DNA from: DATFRX01 sp035630615
GTDB taxonomy: Bacteria; Actinomycetota; Actinomycetes; Propionibacteriales; Nocardioidaceae
Direction of reading: 5' to 3'
Assembly: GCA_035630615.1 (NCBI GenBank)
Contig: DASQKI010000020.1
Location: 1-34,554, forward strand
DNA length: 34,554 nucleotides
In this document: positions 15,292-25,475 of the stretch, one piece after another
Numbering within the stretch: the first letter of the stretch is position 1
How the letters are laid out: every line of letters starts with the position of its first letter
Program-made: the position numbers and the translations under genes
The notes under the pieces: model-generated
Told to the model about the DNA's origin: nothing
What the model saw: the letters and a program-made list of their open reading frames with translations, nothing else
The model's database searches: none

Positions 15292-15305
15292 GTCGGAGAC
15301 GCGCC

Positions 15306-16490
15306 ATGAGAATCGACGTCCTCACCCGGGAGTACCCGCCGGAGGTTTACGGCGGCGCCGGCGTACACGTCGCCGAGCTGGTTCGGGCGATGCGCCGGCG
15401 CGACGACGCCGACGTACAGGTCCATTGCTTCGGACCGTCACGCGACGAGGACCGGACCCTTGGCTATTCGGCCCTCGCCGCGCTCGACCGGGCCAACCCG
15501 GCCGTGCAGTCGCTCGGCGTCGACCTGGCGATGGCGGCCGGATGCGAAGGGGCCGAGGTCGTGCACTCGCACACCTGGTACGCCGCGTTCGCGGGCCACC
15601 TCGCGGCGCTGCTGCACGGCGTACCCCATGTCATGACGGCGCACAGCCTCGAGCCGCTGCGGCCGTGGAAGGCCGAACAGCTCGGTGGTGGATACGCCGT
15701 GTCGTCGTGGGCGGAGCGGACTGCGATCGAGTCGGCCGCCGCGGTGATCGCGGTCAGCCGGGCGATGCGTGACGACGTGCTGCGCTGCTATCCGGCCATC
15801 GACCCGGCGCGGCTCCGCATCGTGCACAACGGGATCGACGCGGCCGACTGGCGGCCCGTCCACGATCCCGAGCGAGTACGCGCCCTCGGCGTCGAGCCGG
15901 ACCGCCCCAGCGTCGTGTTCGTGGGTCGGATCACGCGGCAGAAGGGCCTGCCGTACCTCTTGCGCGCGGCCGGGTCGCTGCCGGCCGACGTGCAGCTGGT
16001 GCTCTGTGCCGGTGCTCCGGACACGCCGGAGATCGGTGCCGAGGTCGAGGAGCTGGTCCACGGCCTTCGGGCCGACCGCGACGGTGTCGTGCTCATCGAT
16101 CGGATGCTCCCGCGCGACGATGTCGTCGCCCTGCTCTCGGCTGCGACGGTGTTCGCCTGCCCGTCGGTCTACGAGCCGCTCGGGATCGTCAACCTCGAGG
16201 CGATGGCCTGTGAGACGGCGGTCGTCGCGACCGCGACCGGCGGGATCCCCGAGGTGGTCGACGACGGCGTCACCGGCCTGCTGGTTCCGATCGAACAGGC
16301 CGCCGACGGCACCGGGACCCCGGCCCATCCCGACCGGTTCGTCGCCGACCTCGCCGCCGCTCTCGGCGAGGTGGTGGCGGACCCGACGCGAGCCGCCGCG
16401 ATGGGTCGGGCCGGGCGTGAGCGAGTCCTCGAACGTTTCGGCTGGGACGCCGTCGCCGAGCAGACACTGGCGGTCTATCGGAGTGTATGA
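15306..16490 (+). CDS. glgM: GT4 glycogen / maltose-1-phosphate synthase (actinobacterial GlgA/GlgM type)
   Basis: This 394-aa GT-B glycosyltransferase is close in length to mycobacterial Rv1212c. The N-terminus MRIDVLTREYPPEVYGGAGV carries the glycine-rich acceptor/ADP-glucose loop. The C-terminal domain has VVFVGRITRQKGL and the E-x7-E motif in YEPLGIVNLEAMA. In mycobacteria this protein uses ADP-glucose and phosphate-activated glucose to make maltose-1-phosphate (GlgM) and can elongate glycogen; which activity dominates here cannot be read from sequence. It is paired divergently with glgC. The open frame and its ends look intact. Confidence 0.9.
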   Translation: MRIDVLTREYPPEVYGGAGVHVAELVRAMRRRDDADVQVHCFGPSRDEDRTLGYSALAALDRANPAVQSLGVDLAMAAGCEGAEVVHSHTWYAAFAGHLAALLHGVPHVMTAHSLEPLRPWKAEQLGGGYAVSSWAERTAIESAAAVIAVSRAMRDDVLRCYPAIDPARLRIVHNGIDAADWRPVHDPERVRALGVEPDRPSVVFVGRITRQKGLPYLLRAAGSLPADVQLVLCAGAPDTPEIGAEVEELVHGLRADRDGVVLIDRMLPRDDVVALLSAATVFACPSVYEPLGIVNLEAMACETAVVATATGGIPEVVDDGVTGLLVPIEQAADGTGTPAHPDRFVADLAAALGEVVADPTRAAAMGRAGRERVLERFGWDAVAEQTLAVYRSV

Positions 16491-16534
16491 GGCTTGTCCG
16501 CATGGCGCGGATCACGTCCCTGCCATGCCAGGCG

Positions 16535-16744
16535 TCACTCGAGGGCGGGGAGCAGCTCTGTGCGTTCGGCCGCGAGCAGGACTGCTCCGACGAGCGAGGC
16601 ACGGTGTCCGAGCTGGCTCACGACGACCGGGGTGGCCGCCACCGCATCGAGGGCGTGCCGACGCAGGCCGACCCGGGCGGGCTCGAGCAGAAGCTCACCG
16701 GCTTGAGCCAGGTTCTCGCTGAGCGCCCAGCCGGTCAACACCTC
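16535..16744 (-). pseudogene. C-terminal remnant of a ROK-family regulator
   Basis: About 69 codons remain, reading LTGWALSENLAQAGELLLEP and then RASLVGAVLLAAERTELLPA before the stop. The ending with ASLVGA(A/V)LLA is typical of ROK-family repressors and kinases. The frame meets a stop codon just upstream (near 16751), where a sugar-permease reading frame on the other strand begins. The DNA-binding and sugar-kinase-like parts are gone. Confidence 0.55.
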
Positions 16745-17477
16745 GAACTATGAGCTCTGGCACAACGTGACCTACGGCAACCTGAGCCCCACTTGGAGCT
16801 GGGTGTTCTCGATCGTCGTGGTGGGCGGATACATCGCCTACACCACTGTCAAGTCACTGACCGCCAAGCGCGCCGGCCTCGCCCGGGACTCCCTCAACCT
16901 CGTGCTGCTCCGGGGTGGCGTGCTCGCGGCCATGGCGATCGTGCTGACCTACCTGGCGAACCAGAACCGCAACACCAACCCCTACAAGGTCATCGCGGGC
17001 ATCCCGTGGGCCGCGGCCATCGCCATCACCCTGATGATCGCCTGCACGATCTTGCTGTCGAAGACCACGTGGGGTCGCCACCTGTACGCCACCGGCGGCA
17101 ACGCCGAGGCGGCGCGTCGTGCTGGCATCGACGTCGTCCACATGAAGGTGACGGCCTTCATCCTGTGCTCGTCTTTCGGAGCGATGGGCGGCATCGCGCT
17201 GGCCTCGTCGCAGTCCTCGGCCTCGCTCGACCTGGGCTCCGGCAACGTCCTGCTGTTCTCGGTGGCGGCCGCGGTCATCGGCGGCACATCTCTGTTCGGC
17301 GGACGCGGCAAGCCACGCGACGCCATCATCGGTGCGCTCGTCATCACGATCATCCCGAACGGCCTCGGGCTCAAGCCAAACCTCGGCCCGCAGTGGCAAC
17401 AGGTCATCACCGGAGTCGTCCTGCTGCTCGCAGCCGCGGTCGACGCCATTTCGCGTCGGCGATCGGCGCGCAGCTGA
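16740..17477 (+). pseudogene. 3' part of a sugar ABC-transporter permease (XylH/RbsC family)
   Basis: About 245 codons are readable, with six or so hydrophobic segments. The family signature is YATGGNAEAARRAGIDVVHM, then FGAMGGIALASSQSSASLDL, AAAVIGGTSLFGGRGKPRDA and a normal C-terminus. The N-terminal helices and any start with a ribosome site are missing: the sense continues upstream of the GTG at 16767 (SNYELWHN) into the ROK fragment. Together with that fragment it looks like the two outer ends of a divergent ROK / binding protein-ATPase-permease locus brought together by one internal deletion. Confidence 0.75.
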
Positions 17478-17490
17478 GCCGCGCCCGAGG

Positions 17491-17724
17491 TCAGATCCGG
17501 TCGAGCTGGGCCTTCATTACCTTCGTCGCCTGGCCGACTCTCTGCGCCGCCGTCGGATCCGGCCCCTTGAAATCGACGGCTTCTAGGGCGACGAGGAAGC
17601 GACCGTCGGCTGCTCGATAGGTTCGCGGGCGCCGGTTTCTTCCCACTTTCATCGCCGCTGACCCACCTGCTGCATCGGGCACGTAGGTCATGGCCGGCCG
17701 GGGTCGTCGTGAGACGTGGCGCAT
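17491..17724 (-). CDS. small hypothetical protein, 66-77 aa
   Basis: The coding frame ends FLVALEAVDFKGPDPTAAQR followed by a short helix to QLDRI. ATGs at 17724 and 17691 are both possible; neither has a strong ribosome site. Composition is basic in the first half and mixed in the second. It is convergent with the sugar permease fragment and divergent from the pyrophosphatase gene. I do not recognise the family. Confidence 0.45.
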   Translation of the reverse strand: MRHVSRRPRPAMTYVPDAAGGSAAMKVGRNRRPRTYRAADGRFLVALEAVDFKGPDPTAAQRVGQATKVMKAQLDRI

Positions 17725-17815
17725 CTGTCACGCCGGCGACCGGAGTGCCGCTACGTCGGTGGTCGCCGGATTTCAACCAACCGGTAAGGTGTGCCGACGC
17801 ATACCCACAGGCACC

Positions 17816-17844
17816 GGGGCCGGCTAGGCCCCCTTTGGAGGAGT
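17816..17844 (+). promoter_or_regulatory. leader hairpin and ribosome site of hppA
   Basis: GGGGCC-GGCTA-GGCCCC forms a short stem just before a strong GGAGGAG at 17838-17844, 4 nt from the ATG. A TAAGGT at 17785-17790 is a candidate -10. The stem may influence ribosome access or mark the 5' end; its role is not known. Confidence 0.35.
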
Positions 17845-17848
17845 ACGC

Positions 17849-20164
<2,316 letters not shown>

Positions 20165-20170
20165 TGCGTT

Positions 20171-20225
20171 TTGGCGCGGGGGTCCCCAACACCAATCTGA
20201 TTGGCGCAGGGGACCCCCGCGCCAA
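20171..20225. terminator. perfect 17-bp inverted repeat between convergent genes (repeat family A, copy 1)
   Basis: TTGGCGCGGGGGTCCCC at 20171-20187 and its exact reverse complement at 20209-20225. It starts 6 bases after the hppA stop and lies before the 3' end of the histidine kinase gene, so it could stop transcription from both sides. There is no T-tract. A related copy lies at 27346-27400, also between converging genes. Confidence 0.65.
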
Positions 20226-20292
20226 CGTGTGAATGGCGTAATCCTCCCCAGTCGGGTCGGCATGGCCGTCTTGACGGCAGGCAGTCGGCACC

Positions 20293-21645
20293 TCAGAGGT
20301 CCGCGATGGGCAGCGTCACCTCGACCCGGGCGCCGCCGAGTGGACGGCCGTTGTCGACTCCGACGTCGCCGCCGACCGCATGGGCGAGCGAGGCCACGAT
20401 GGCGAGGCCGAGGCCGGCGCCGTCGCCGGTGCCGCGCTCGCCGTCGGCCCGGGTGAATCGGTCGAACGCGCGGTCGAGCAACTCGGGTGGAAGCCCCGGA
20501 CCGTCGTCGGCGACCTCGAGACGACCGGATCCGGCGGCGGCCCCGACGGTGACGGTCACCCGGCTGCGCGCGTGTCGGCACGCGTTGCCGATCAGGTTGG
20601 TGACGATGTGGTCGATCCACTCGGGGTCACCGCGCACCTCGGTGGCGTCACCGCGTACCTCGACGGTGATGCCGTGGTGAGTCGGCAGCCGGCGTACGCT
20701 GGCGCGGCTCGCCGCGAAGAGCTCAGTATGGGCCTCGCCCGTCAGCATCTGGCCGGCGTCGGCTCGCGCCAGGGTCAGCAGGTCATGGGCCAGCCGGGTC
20801 AGCCGATCGGTCTCTTCGAGTGCGCTGACGAGGCCCTCCGCCACCGCCTCGGGGTCGTCCCGTACCTGCAGCGCTAGCTCGAGCTCGCCGCGCAGCACCG
20901 CGATCGGCGTGCGCAGCTCGTGCGCGGCGTCGTCGATGAACCCGCGTTCGTGGGCCATCGCCGTCTCGATGCGGTCCAGCATGGCGTTGAGGGTGCGGGC
21001 GAGCTGGGCGATCTCGTCGTCGCTTCGGGGCACGGGTAGTCGGCGGCCGGCTTCGGCGGCGGTGATCGTGGCGGCCTCGCCGGCCATCCGGCGGACCGGT
21101 CGCAGCGCGGCTCCGGTCACGAGCCAGGCGGCCAACGCCACCGCGGCCGTCAAGAGTGGGCCCGCGACGGCGAGGATCACGAGGATGCGCTCGCGCGCCC
21201 GGGTCACCGGCTGGGTGCTCGTGGCGGCGACCCCGATGATCGGGTCGGTGCGCGATCCGCCGATCGGGCGGGCGAGCAGTCGGGCGTCGCCGCCGATCTC
21301 GGGAACGGCTCGGTCGACGACGATCTGCCCTTCGGCCGCGCGGGCTGTCTCGTCGGCGGTCAGGAGCGGCCGCGCGCCCGTCGGTGAGAGCACGACACCG
21401 TCGCGGTTGACCGTCTGGGCCGTCACCAGCGCGGCTCCCGGTGGTGTCGTACCGCTTTGCACGCCCTCGGCCAGGTCGTCGACACGAATCGTCAGCTCCT
21501 CAGTGATCGCGTCGCTCAGCTCGCCTCCGAGGTCGCGATAGGCAAACCATGCGGTCGTGCTGAGGACGACGATCGCGGCGGTCGCCGAGAGCGCGGTCAG
21601 CCGGAGGCGCAGGGACAGCGCCCGACCGCCCGTTCCCGCCCCCAC
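20293..21645 (-). CDS. two-component sensor histidine kinase
   Basis: This 450-aa kinase has a GTG start one base after the response-regulator stop. A membrane helix lies at about 15-35, followed by an extracytoplasmic sensor region (about 36-150) and a second helix near 155-178. HAMP and a dimerisation helix carry the H-box FIDDAAHELRTPIAVLRGEL (His about 242). The ATPase has an N-box in NLIGNACRHA, then DDGPGLPPE and GAGLGLAIV. This is the layout of actinobacterial OmpR-system kinases. It should autophosphorylate and pass phosphate to the regulator encoded immediately upstream. The signal sensed is unknown. Confidence 0.93.
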   Translation of the reverse strand: MGAGTGGRALSLRLRLTALSATAAIVVLSTTAWFAYRDLGGELSDAITEELTIRVDDLAEGVQSGTTPPGAALVTAQTVNRDGVVLSPTGARPLLTADETARAAEGQIVVDRAVPEIGGDARLLARPIGGSRTDPIIGVAATSTQPVTRARERILVILAVAGPLLTAAVALAAWLVTGAALRPVRRMAGEAATITAAEAGRRLPVPRSDDEIAQLARTLNAMLDRIETAMAHERGFIDDAAHELRTPIAVLRGELELALQVRDDPEAVAEGLVSALEETDRLTRLAHDLLTLARADAGQMLTGEAHTELFAASRASVRRLPTHHGITVEVRGDATEVRGDPEWIDHIVTNLIGNACRHARSRVTVTVGAAAGSGRLEVADDGPGLPPELLDRAFDRFTRADGERGTGDGAGLGLAIVASLAHAVGGDVGVDNGRPLGGARVEVTLPIADL

Positions 21646-21646
21646 G

Positions 21647-22324
21647 TCACCCGCCGTCGGCTCGGAGTCGGTAGCCGGCGCCGCGTACGGTCTCGATGGC
21701 CTGCCGACCGAACGGGCGGTCGATCTTCTCGCGGAGATAGCGGATGTAGACGTCGACGACGTTGGAGCCGCCGTCGTACGCGAAGTCCCAGACGTGCTCG
21801 AGGATCGCGGTCCGGCTCATGACCTCGCCCTTACGCCGAAGCAGCAGCTCGAGCATCGAGAACTCGCGAGCAGACAGCGGTATCGGTGTGCCGCCGCGGC
21901 GTACGGAGTGGCCGGCCGGATCCAGCTCCAAATCGCCGGCGGACAGAACCGTCGGGCGCTCGCCCGGATCGCGACGGAGCAGGGCGCGAAGCCGGGCGAG
22001 CAGCTCGGCGAACGAGAACGGCTTGGCCAGATAGTCGTCGGCGCCGGCGTCGAGGCCGCGGATCCGGTCGCCGACGGCGCCGCGGGCGGTGAGCATGATG
22101 ACCGGCATCCACTTGCCGTCATCGCGAAGCTGGCGACAGACCTCGAAGCCGTCCGGCGCGGGGATCATGGCGTCGAGCACGACCGCGTCGTAGGGGAACT
22201 CGCTGCCGGCCCAGACCGCTTCGGATCCGGTGTTCGCGACATCGACGGCATAGCCCTCGCGCTTGAGGCTGCGCTTGAGCAGCGCCGCCATCTTGACGTC
22301 GTCCTCGACGACCAGCAGCCGCAT
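21647..22324 (-). CDS. OmpR/PhoB-family response regulator
   Basis: The 225-aa protein has a receiver domain (1-115) with the acidic pocket in VVEDD, phospho-acceptor Asp51 in VVLDAMIP, and the lysine in DYLAKPF. A winged-helix output domain follows (about 128-222) with LSAREFSMLELLLRRKGEVM and SNVVDVYIRYLREKI. I chose the ATG at 22324 because it gives the usual MRLLVVEDD start; upstream coding sense is absent. A -10-like TACGTT on this strand ends 6 bases before the ATG, so the mRNA may be leaderless. A direct-repeat operator lies 10 bp further up, suggesting autoregulation. Confidence 0.95.
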   Translation of the reverse strand: MRLLVVEDDVKMAALLKRSLKREGYAVDVANTGSEAVWAGSEFPYDAVVLDAMIPAPDGFEVCRQLRDDGKWMPVIMLTARGAVGDRIRGLDAGADDYLAKPFSFAELLARLRALLRRDPGERPTVLSAGDLELDPAGHSVRRGGTPIPLSAREFSMLELLLRRKGEVMSRTAILEHVWDFAYDGGSNVVDVYIRYLREKIDRPFGRQAIETVRGAGYRLRADGG

Positions 22325-22330
22325 GTCTCG

Positions 22331-22362
22331 AACGTAATCCGGGCCGGATGAGAGCGGCATGA
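22331..22362 (-). promoter_or_regulatory. response-regulator promoter: direct-repeat operator plus -10
   Basis: On the leftward strand, TCATGCCGCTCTCATC (22362-22347) is followed by 10 bases and then TACGTT (22336-22331). The two TCAT units are 11 bp apart, the helical spacing used by OmpR/PhoB-type regulators. The same operator and the same 10-bp gap occur before the ABC binding-protein gene and the PrsW-like gene. Confidence 0.6.
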
Positions 22363-22403
22363 AAATCACGTGAGCGTTCGCGAAGGCTCGCGCCACCCCA
22401 CCC

Positions 22404-22466
22404 CGCCCACTTCTTCGCGCCGACATTGCGCGTCCCGCCCACTTCCTCCCGCCGACATTGCGCGTC
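22404..22466 (+). repeat. two tandem copies of a 31-bp REP-like repeat (family B)
   Basis: Copy A is at 22404-22434 and copy B at 22436-22466; they differ at two positions. Each begins CGCCCACTTC and ends GACATTGCGCGTC. Related copies in reverse orientation lie at 24435-24465 and 24467-24492, so the repeats bracket the binding-protein gene. They lie between the two divergent operator-bearing promoters. Confidence 0.7.
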
Positions 22467-22489
22467 TCTACCGCCGGGCGGGCCGGGAC

Positions 22490-22521
22490 TCATCGTTCTC
22501 TCATCGACCGGTTCGCACGGT
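22490..22521 (+). promoter_or_regulatory. ABC binding-protein promoter: direct-repeat operator plus -10-like box
   Basis: TCATCGTTCTCTCATC at 22490-22505, 10 bases, then CACGGT at 22516-22521. The start codon is at 22555 with GGGAGGA upstream. Matching elements precede the response-regulator gene and the PrsW-like gene. The 35-bp block here is close to identical to that at 26444-26479. Confidence 0.6.
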
Positions 22522-22554
22522 GGGTTGCATAACCGCACGATCCGGGAGGACGAG

Positions 22555-24351
22555 ATGCGTACAAGGATCCGCCGGCTCGCGGGACCCACCGCCGCGGGCG
22601 TGCTCTTGCTGGCGACCTCGGCATGTGGTGGCTCCAGCAGTGACACTGGGCAGTCCGGCGACGAAGGAGACGCGGTCCGAGGCGGCACGCTCAACCTGCT
22701 GGGCTCGGGCGACGTCGACTACATGGACCCGAACGTCAGCTACTACTCGATCGGGTACCTCAACCTCCGGATGTGGAGCCGGCAGCTGTTCACCTACCCG
22801 GCCGACCCGGCCGAGCCGACGACGGCAGTGCCGGATCTCGCAACGACCATCCCGACGGTCGCCAACGGCGGTGTCAGCAAGGACGGCCTGACCTACAGCA
22901 TCACGCTGCGCAGGGGCGTGAAGTGGAACACCGACCCGGAGCGTGCGGTGACCGCCCAAGACGTCGTACGCGGCGTCGAACGCACCTGCAATCCGGTCCA
23001 GCCCTTCGGCGGTACGCCGGACTTCGCCGACCTCATCGTGGGCTACCAGAGCTACTGCGACGGCTTCGCGAAGGTGGCCCAGTCCGTCGACGCGATCAAG
23101 GACTACATCGACTCGACGGCGTTGCCCGGCGTACAGGCGAAAGGCGACCGTACGGTGGTTTTCCACCTGACCCACCCGGCGACGTACTTCGTCGACATGC
23201 TGACGCTGCCGGCGTTCTCGCCAGCACCCGACGAGGTCCTCAACTACCTGCCGGGGAGCACCGACCTCGGACAGCACGAGATCTCCGACGGTCCGTACCA
23301 GGTCGACTCGTGGGAGCCGACCAAGTCGATCGTCTACACCCGCAACCCGGCGTGGGACCAGTCGACCGATCCGGTGCGCAAGGCCTACGTCGACAAGATC
23401 GTGGTCGACGAGACGGCGAGCCAGGATTCGACCCAACTCCAACTGCAGACCGGTACCGACAGCGCCGACATGGAGTGGGACAACTTCCCACCACCGTCGC
23501 AGCTGCCGAGCCTGGTCAGCACCGACGATGCCGATCTGAACCTGGGTGAGACGTACTCGTCCAACCCGTACATCGTCTTCAACCTCGACTCGCCCAACAA
23601 CGGGTCGGCACTGAGCGACGTGCGAGTGCGTCAGACCCTGGAGTACGCCATCAACCGCGACCACCTCATCCAGGTGCTCGGCGGACCGACCCAGAACCCG
23701 CCGCTGACGCACGTGTTGCCGGCGGGCATCACGGGGTCGCAAGACGCCAACCCCTACCCGTACGACCCCGACAAAGCCAAGCAGCTGCTGGCGGCCGCCG
23801 GGCACTCCGACGGGCTGACCCTGAAGTTCCTCTACCGCAACTCGTCCGAGGGCAACCGCAAGGCGTTCGCGACGCTCCAGCAGGACCTCGGAGACGTCGG
23901 GATCAATGTCGTCGGGGTCGCGGTGCCCAACGCCGACTTCTATACGAAGTACCTCCAGGTGCCGGACGCCGCAAAGCGCGGCACGTGGGATCTCGCCCTG
24001 GCCGGATGGGCGCCGGACTGGTACGGCAACGCCGCGCTGACGTTCTTCAAGCCGTTGTTCTCCGGTGAGCCGTCGTACCCGCCGTACGGCAGCAACTTCG
24101 GGCTCTACAGCAGCCCGCGGACCAATGCCCTGATCCCTCAAGCCGAAGCCGCGCCCAGTCAGAGCCAGGCGGCGCAGCTGTGGGCGCAGGCTGACGAGCA
24201 GGTGATGAAGGACGCGGTGTTCTTCCCCATCACCGAGCCCAAGCAGCCGAACTACCACGCCTCTCAAGTGCACAACGCCGTGTTCGTCCCTGCCATCCAG
24301 AACTTCGACCCGACGAACGTCTGGTTGAGCGCGGATCAGCAGGGCGGCTGA
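22555..24351 (+). CDS. peptide/nickel-type ABC transporter substrate-binding lipoprotein
   Basis: This 598-aa SBP_bac_5 (DppA/OppA) family protein has a signal peptide ending in the lipobox ATSAC, so the mature protein should be a lipoprotein on the outer face of the membrane. Family landmarks include VRGGTLNLL, LTYSITLRRGVKWNTD, ISDGPYQVDSWEPTKSI, VRVRQTLEYAINRDHLIQVL and YPYDPDKAKQLLAAAGH. The ligand could be a peptide or another small solute; the sequence does not tell. GGGAGGA lies 5-6 nt before the ATG. It is the first gene of a set with two permeases and is probably controlled by the divergent two-component system. Confidence 0.92.
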   Translation: MRTRIRRLAGPTAAGVLLLATSACGGSSSDTGQSGDEGDAVRGGTLNLLGSGDVDYMDPNVSYYSIGYLNLRMWSRQLFTYPADPAEPTTAVPDLATTIPTVANGGVSKDGLTYSITLRRGVKWNTDPERAVTAQDVVRGVERTCNPVQPFGGTPDFADLIVGYQSYCDGFAKVAQSVDAIKDYIDSTALPGVQAKGDRTVVFHLTHPATYFVDMLTLPAFSPAPDEVLNYLPGSTDLGQHEISDGPYQVDSWEPTKSIVYTRNPAWDQSTDPVRKAYVDKIVVDETASQDSTQLQLQTGTDSADMEWDNFPPPSQLPSLVSTDDADLNLGETYSSNPYIVFNLDSPNNGSALSDVRVRQTLEYAINRDHLIQVLGGPTQNPPLTHVLPAGITGSQDANPYPYDPDKAKQLLAAAGHSDGLTLKFLYRNSSEGNRKAFATLQQDLGDVGINVVGVAVPNADFYTKYLQVPDAAKRGTWDLALAGWAPDWYGNAALTFFKPLFSGEPSYPPYGSNFGLYSSPRTNALIPQAEAAPSQSQAAQLWAQADEQVMKDAVFFPITEPKQPNYHASQVHNAVFVPAIQNFDPTNVWLSADQQGG

Positions 24352-24353
24352 CC

Positions 24354-24407
24354 GCGGTTCCGGGGACCCGGGTGCCCAGCCCACCCCGGTCCGGGTCCCC
24401 GGACCGC
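24354..24407. terminator. strong hairpin after the binding-protein gene
   Basis: Left arm about 24354-24371, right arm CCGGGTCCCCGGACCGC at 24391-24407, with one bulged T and a loop of about 19. It starts 3 bases past the stop codon. Such a stem between a binding-protein gene and its permeases usually protects or terminates part of the transcript, giving more binding protein than permease. Confidence 0.6.
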
Positions 24408-24414
24408 ACCCACC

Positions 24415-24492
24415 CTCGCGCCGAGACGTGACAGGACGCGCAATCTCGGCGCGAGGAAGTGGGTGGGACGCGCAATCTCGGAGGGAAGGGTG
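24415..24492 (-). repeat. reverse copies of the 31-bp repeat (family B) with a 12-bp stem
   Basis: A full copy at 24435-24465 and a partial copy at 24467-24492 match the pair at 22404-22466 in reverse orientation. A third partial piece at 24415-24426 (CTCGCGCCGAGA) pairs perfectly with 24444-24455 across a 17-base loop. It lies between the binding-protein and permease genes. Confidence 0.65.
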
Positions 24493-24506
24493 AGAGAGGG
24501 AGTGCG

Positions 24507-25469
24507 ATGGCCATCCGGACCGGGCGGGCGCGGACGCTGTCGCGAGCGACAGACTCCGTCGGGCCGACACCGCAGATCGCGAGTCTCGGCGTCTGGTCGC
24601 TGGCCTGGCGCCGGCTGCGGCACGACCGGGTCGCGATGGCGTCGCTGGTCGTGATCGTGCTGATCGTCCTCGTCGCGGTCTGCGCGTCGGTCGTCGCCGC
24701 AATCACCGGACATCCGCCCAACCAGCAGTACCGCGACACGGGACTCAGCCCGGACGGACTGCCGAGGCCGCCCAGCCGTGAGTTTTGGCTCGGTACCGAC
24801 GATCTCGGCCGCGACATCCTGGTGCGGATCGCGTACGGCGCCCGGATCTCCCTCCTGGTCGGCGTCGTCGCGACGGTGCTGACCGTCGGTGTCGGCGTCG
24901 TCGTCGGCTTGGTCGCGGGTTTCTTCGGCGGCTGGACCGACTCGGTGCTCGCGCGGGTGGTCGATCTGGTGCTGTCGATGCCGTTCCTGCTCGTCGCGAT
25001 CGCGCTCGTGTCGATCACCGGCCCGAGCCTGACGGTCACGATCCTCGTCATCGGGTTCTTCAGCTGGGCGTCGGTGGCTCGCATCGTCCGCGGTCAGGTG
25101 CTGTCGATCCGGGAGCGTGAGTACGTCGACGCGGCCCGAGCCCTTGGCGCACAGCCGGCGCGGATCATGTTCGTCGAGATCCTGCCCAACGTGATGGCAC
25201 CGATCATCGTCTACACCACGCTGCTGATTCCGGTGGTGATCGTCACCCAGGCGACGCTGTCGTTTCTCGGGCTCGGGTTGGCGCCGCCGACCGCCGACTG
25301 GGGAGGCATGCTCAGCGAGGCCCAGGGCTACTACACGACATCCTGGTGGTTCATCGTCTTTCCCGGCGCCGCCCTGTTGGTGACGACGCTCGCGTTCAAC
25401 CTCCTCGGCGACGGTGTCCGCGACGCGTTCGACCCACGATCGGACCAGTTGCTCGGCACGTGGCGGTGA
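24507..25469 (+). CDS. ABC transporter permease, DppC type
   Basis: The 320-aa permease has an N-terminal helix preceded by WRRLRHDRVAMASLVVIV, then FWLGTDDLGRDILVRIAYGA, the signature of DppC/OppC proteins. Five more helices follow. The coupling EAA loop is DAARALGAQPARIMFVEILP. The end (GDGVRDAFDPRS) is also typical. AGAGGGAG precedes the ATG. It comes before the DppB-type gene, the reverse of the usual order, and is separated from the binding-protein gene by hairpins and repeats. Confidence 0.92.
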   Translation: MAIRTGRARTLSRATDSVGPTPQIASLGVWSLAWRRLRHDRVAMASLVVIVLIVLVAVCASVVAAITGHPPNQQYRDTGLSPDGLPRPPSREFWLGTDDLGRDILVRIAYGARISLLVGVVATVLTVGVGVVVGLVAGFFGGWTDSVLARVVDLVLSMPFLLVAIALVSITGPSLTVTILVIGFFSWASVARIVRGQVLSIREREYVDAARALGAQPARIMFVEILPNVMAPIIVYTTLLIPVVIVTQATLSFLGLGLAPPTADWGGMLSEAQGYYTTSWWFIVFPGAALLVTTLAFNLLGDGVRDAFDPRSDQLLGTWR

Positions 25470-25475
25470 TCGGCG

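Noticed and set aside
16494..16753. Rightward small ORFs after the glycogen synthase gene
   Set aside because: They are antisense to the ROK remnant, which has clear family sense.
20171..20225. Classic intrinsic terminator
   Set aside because: The stem is strong but no T-tract follows on either side; kept only as a terminator-like repeat.
22404..22466. CRISPR-like tandem repeat
   Set aside because: Two copies with a 1-bp gap, no spacers and no cas genes; it is a dispersed repeat.
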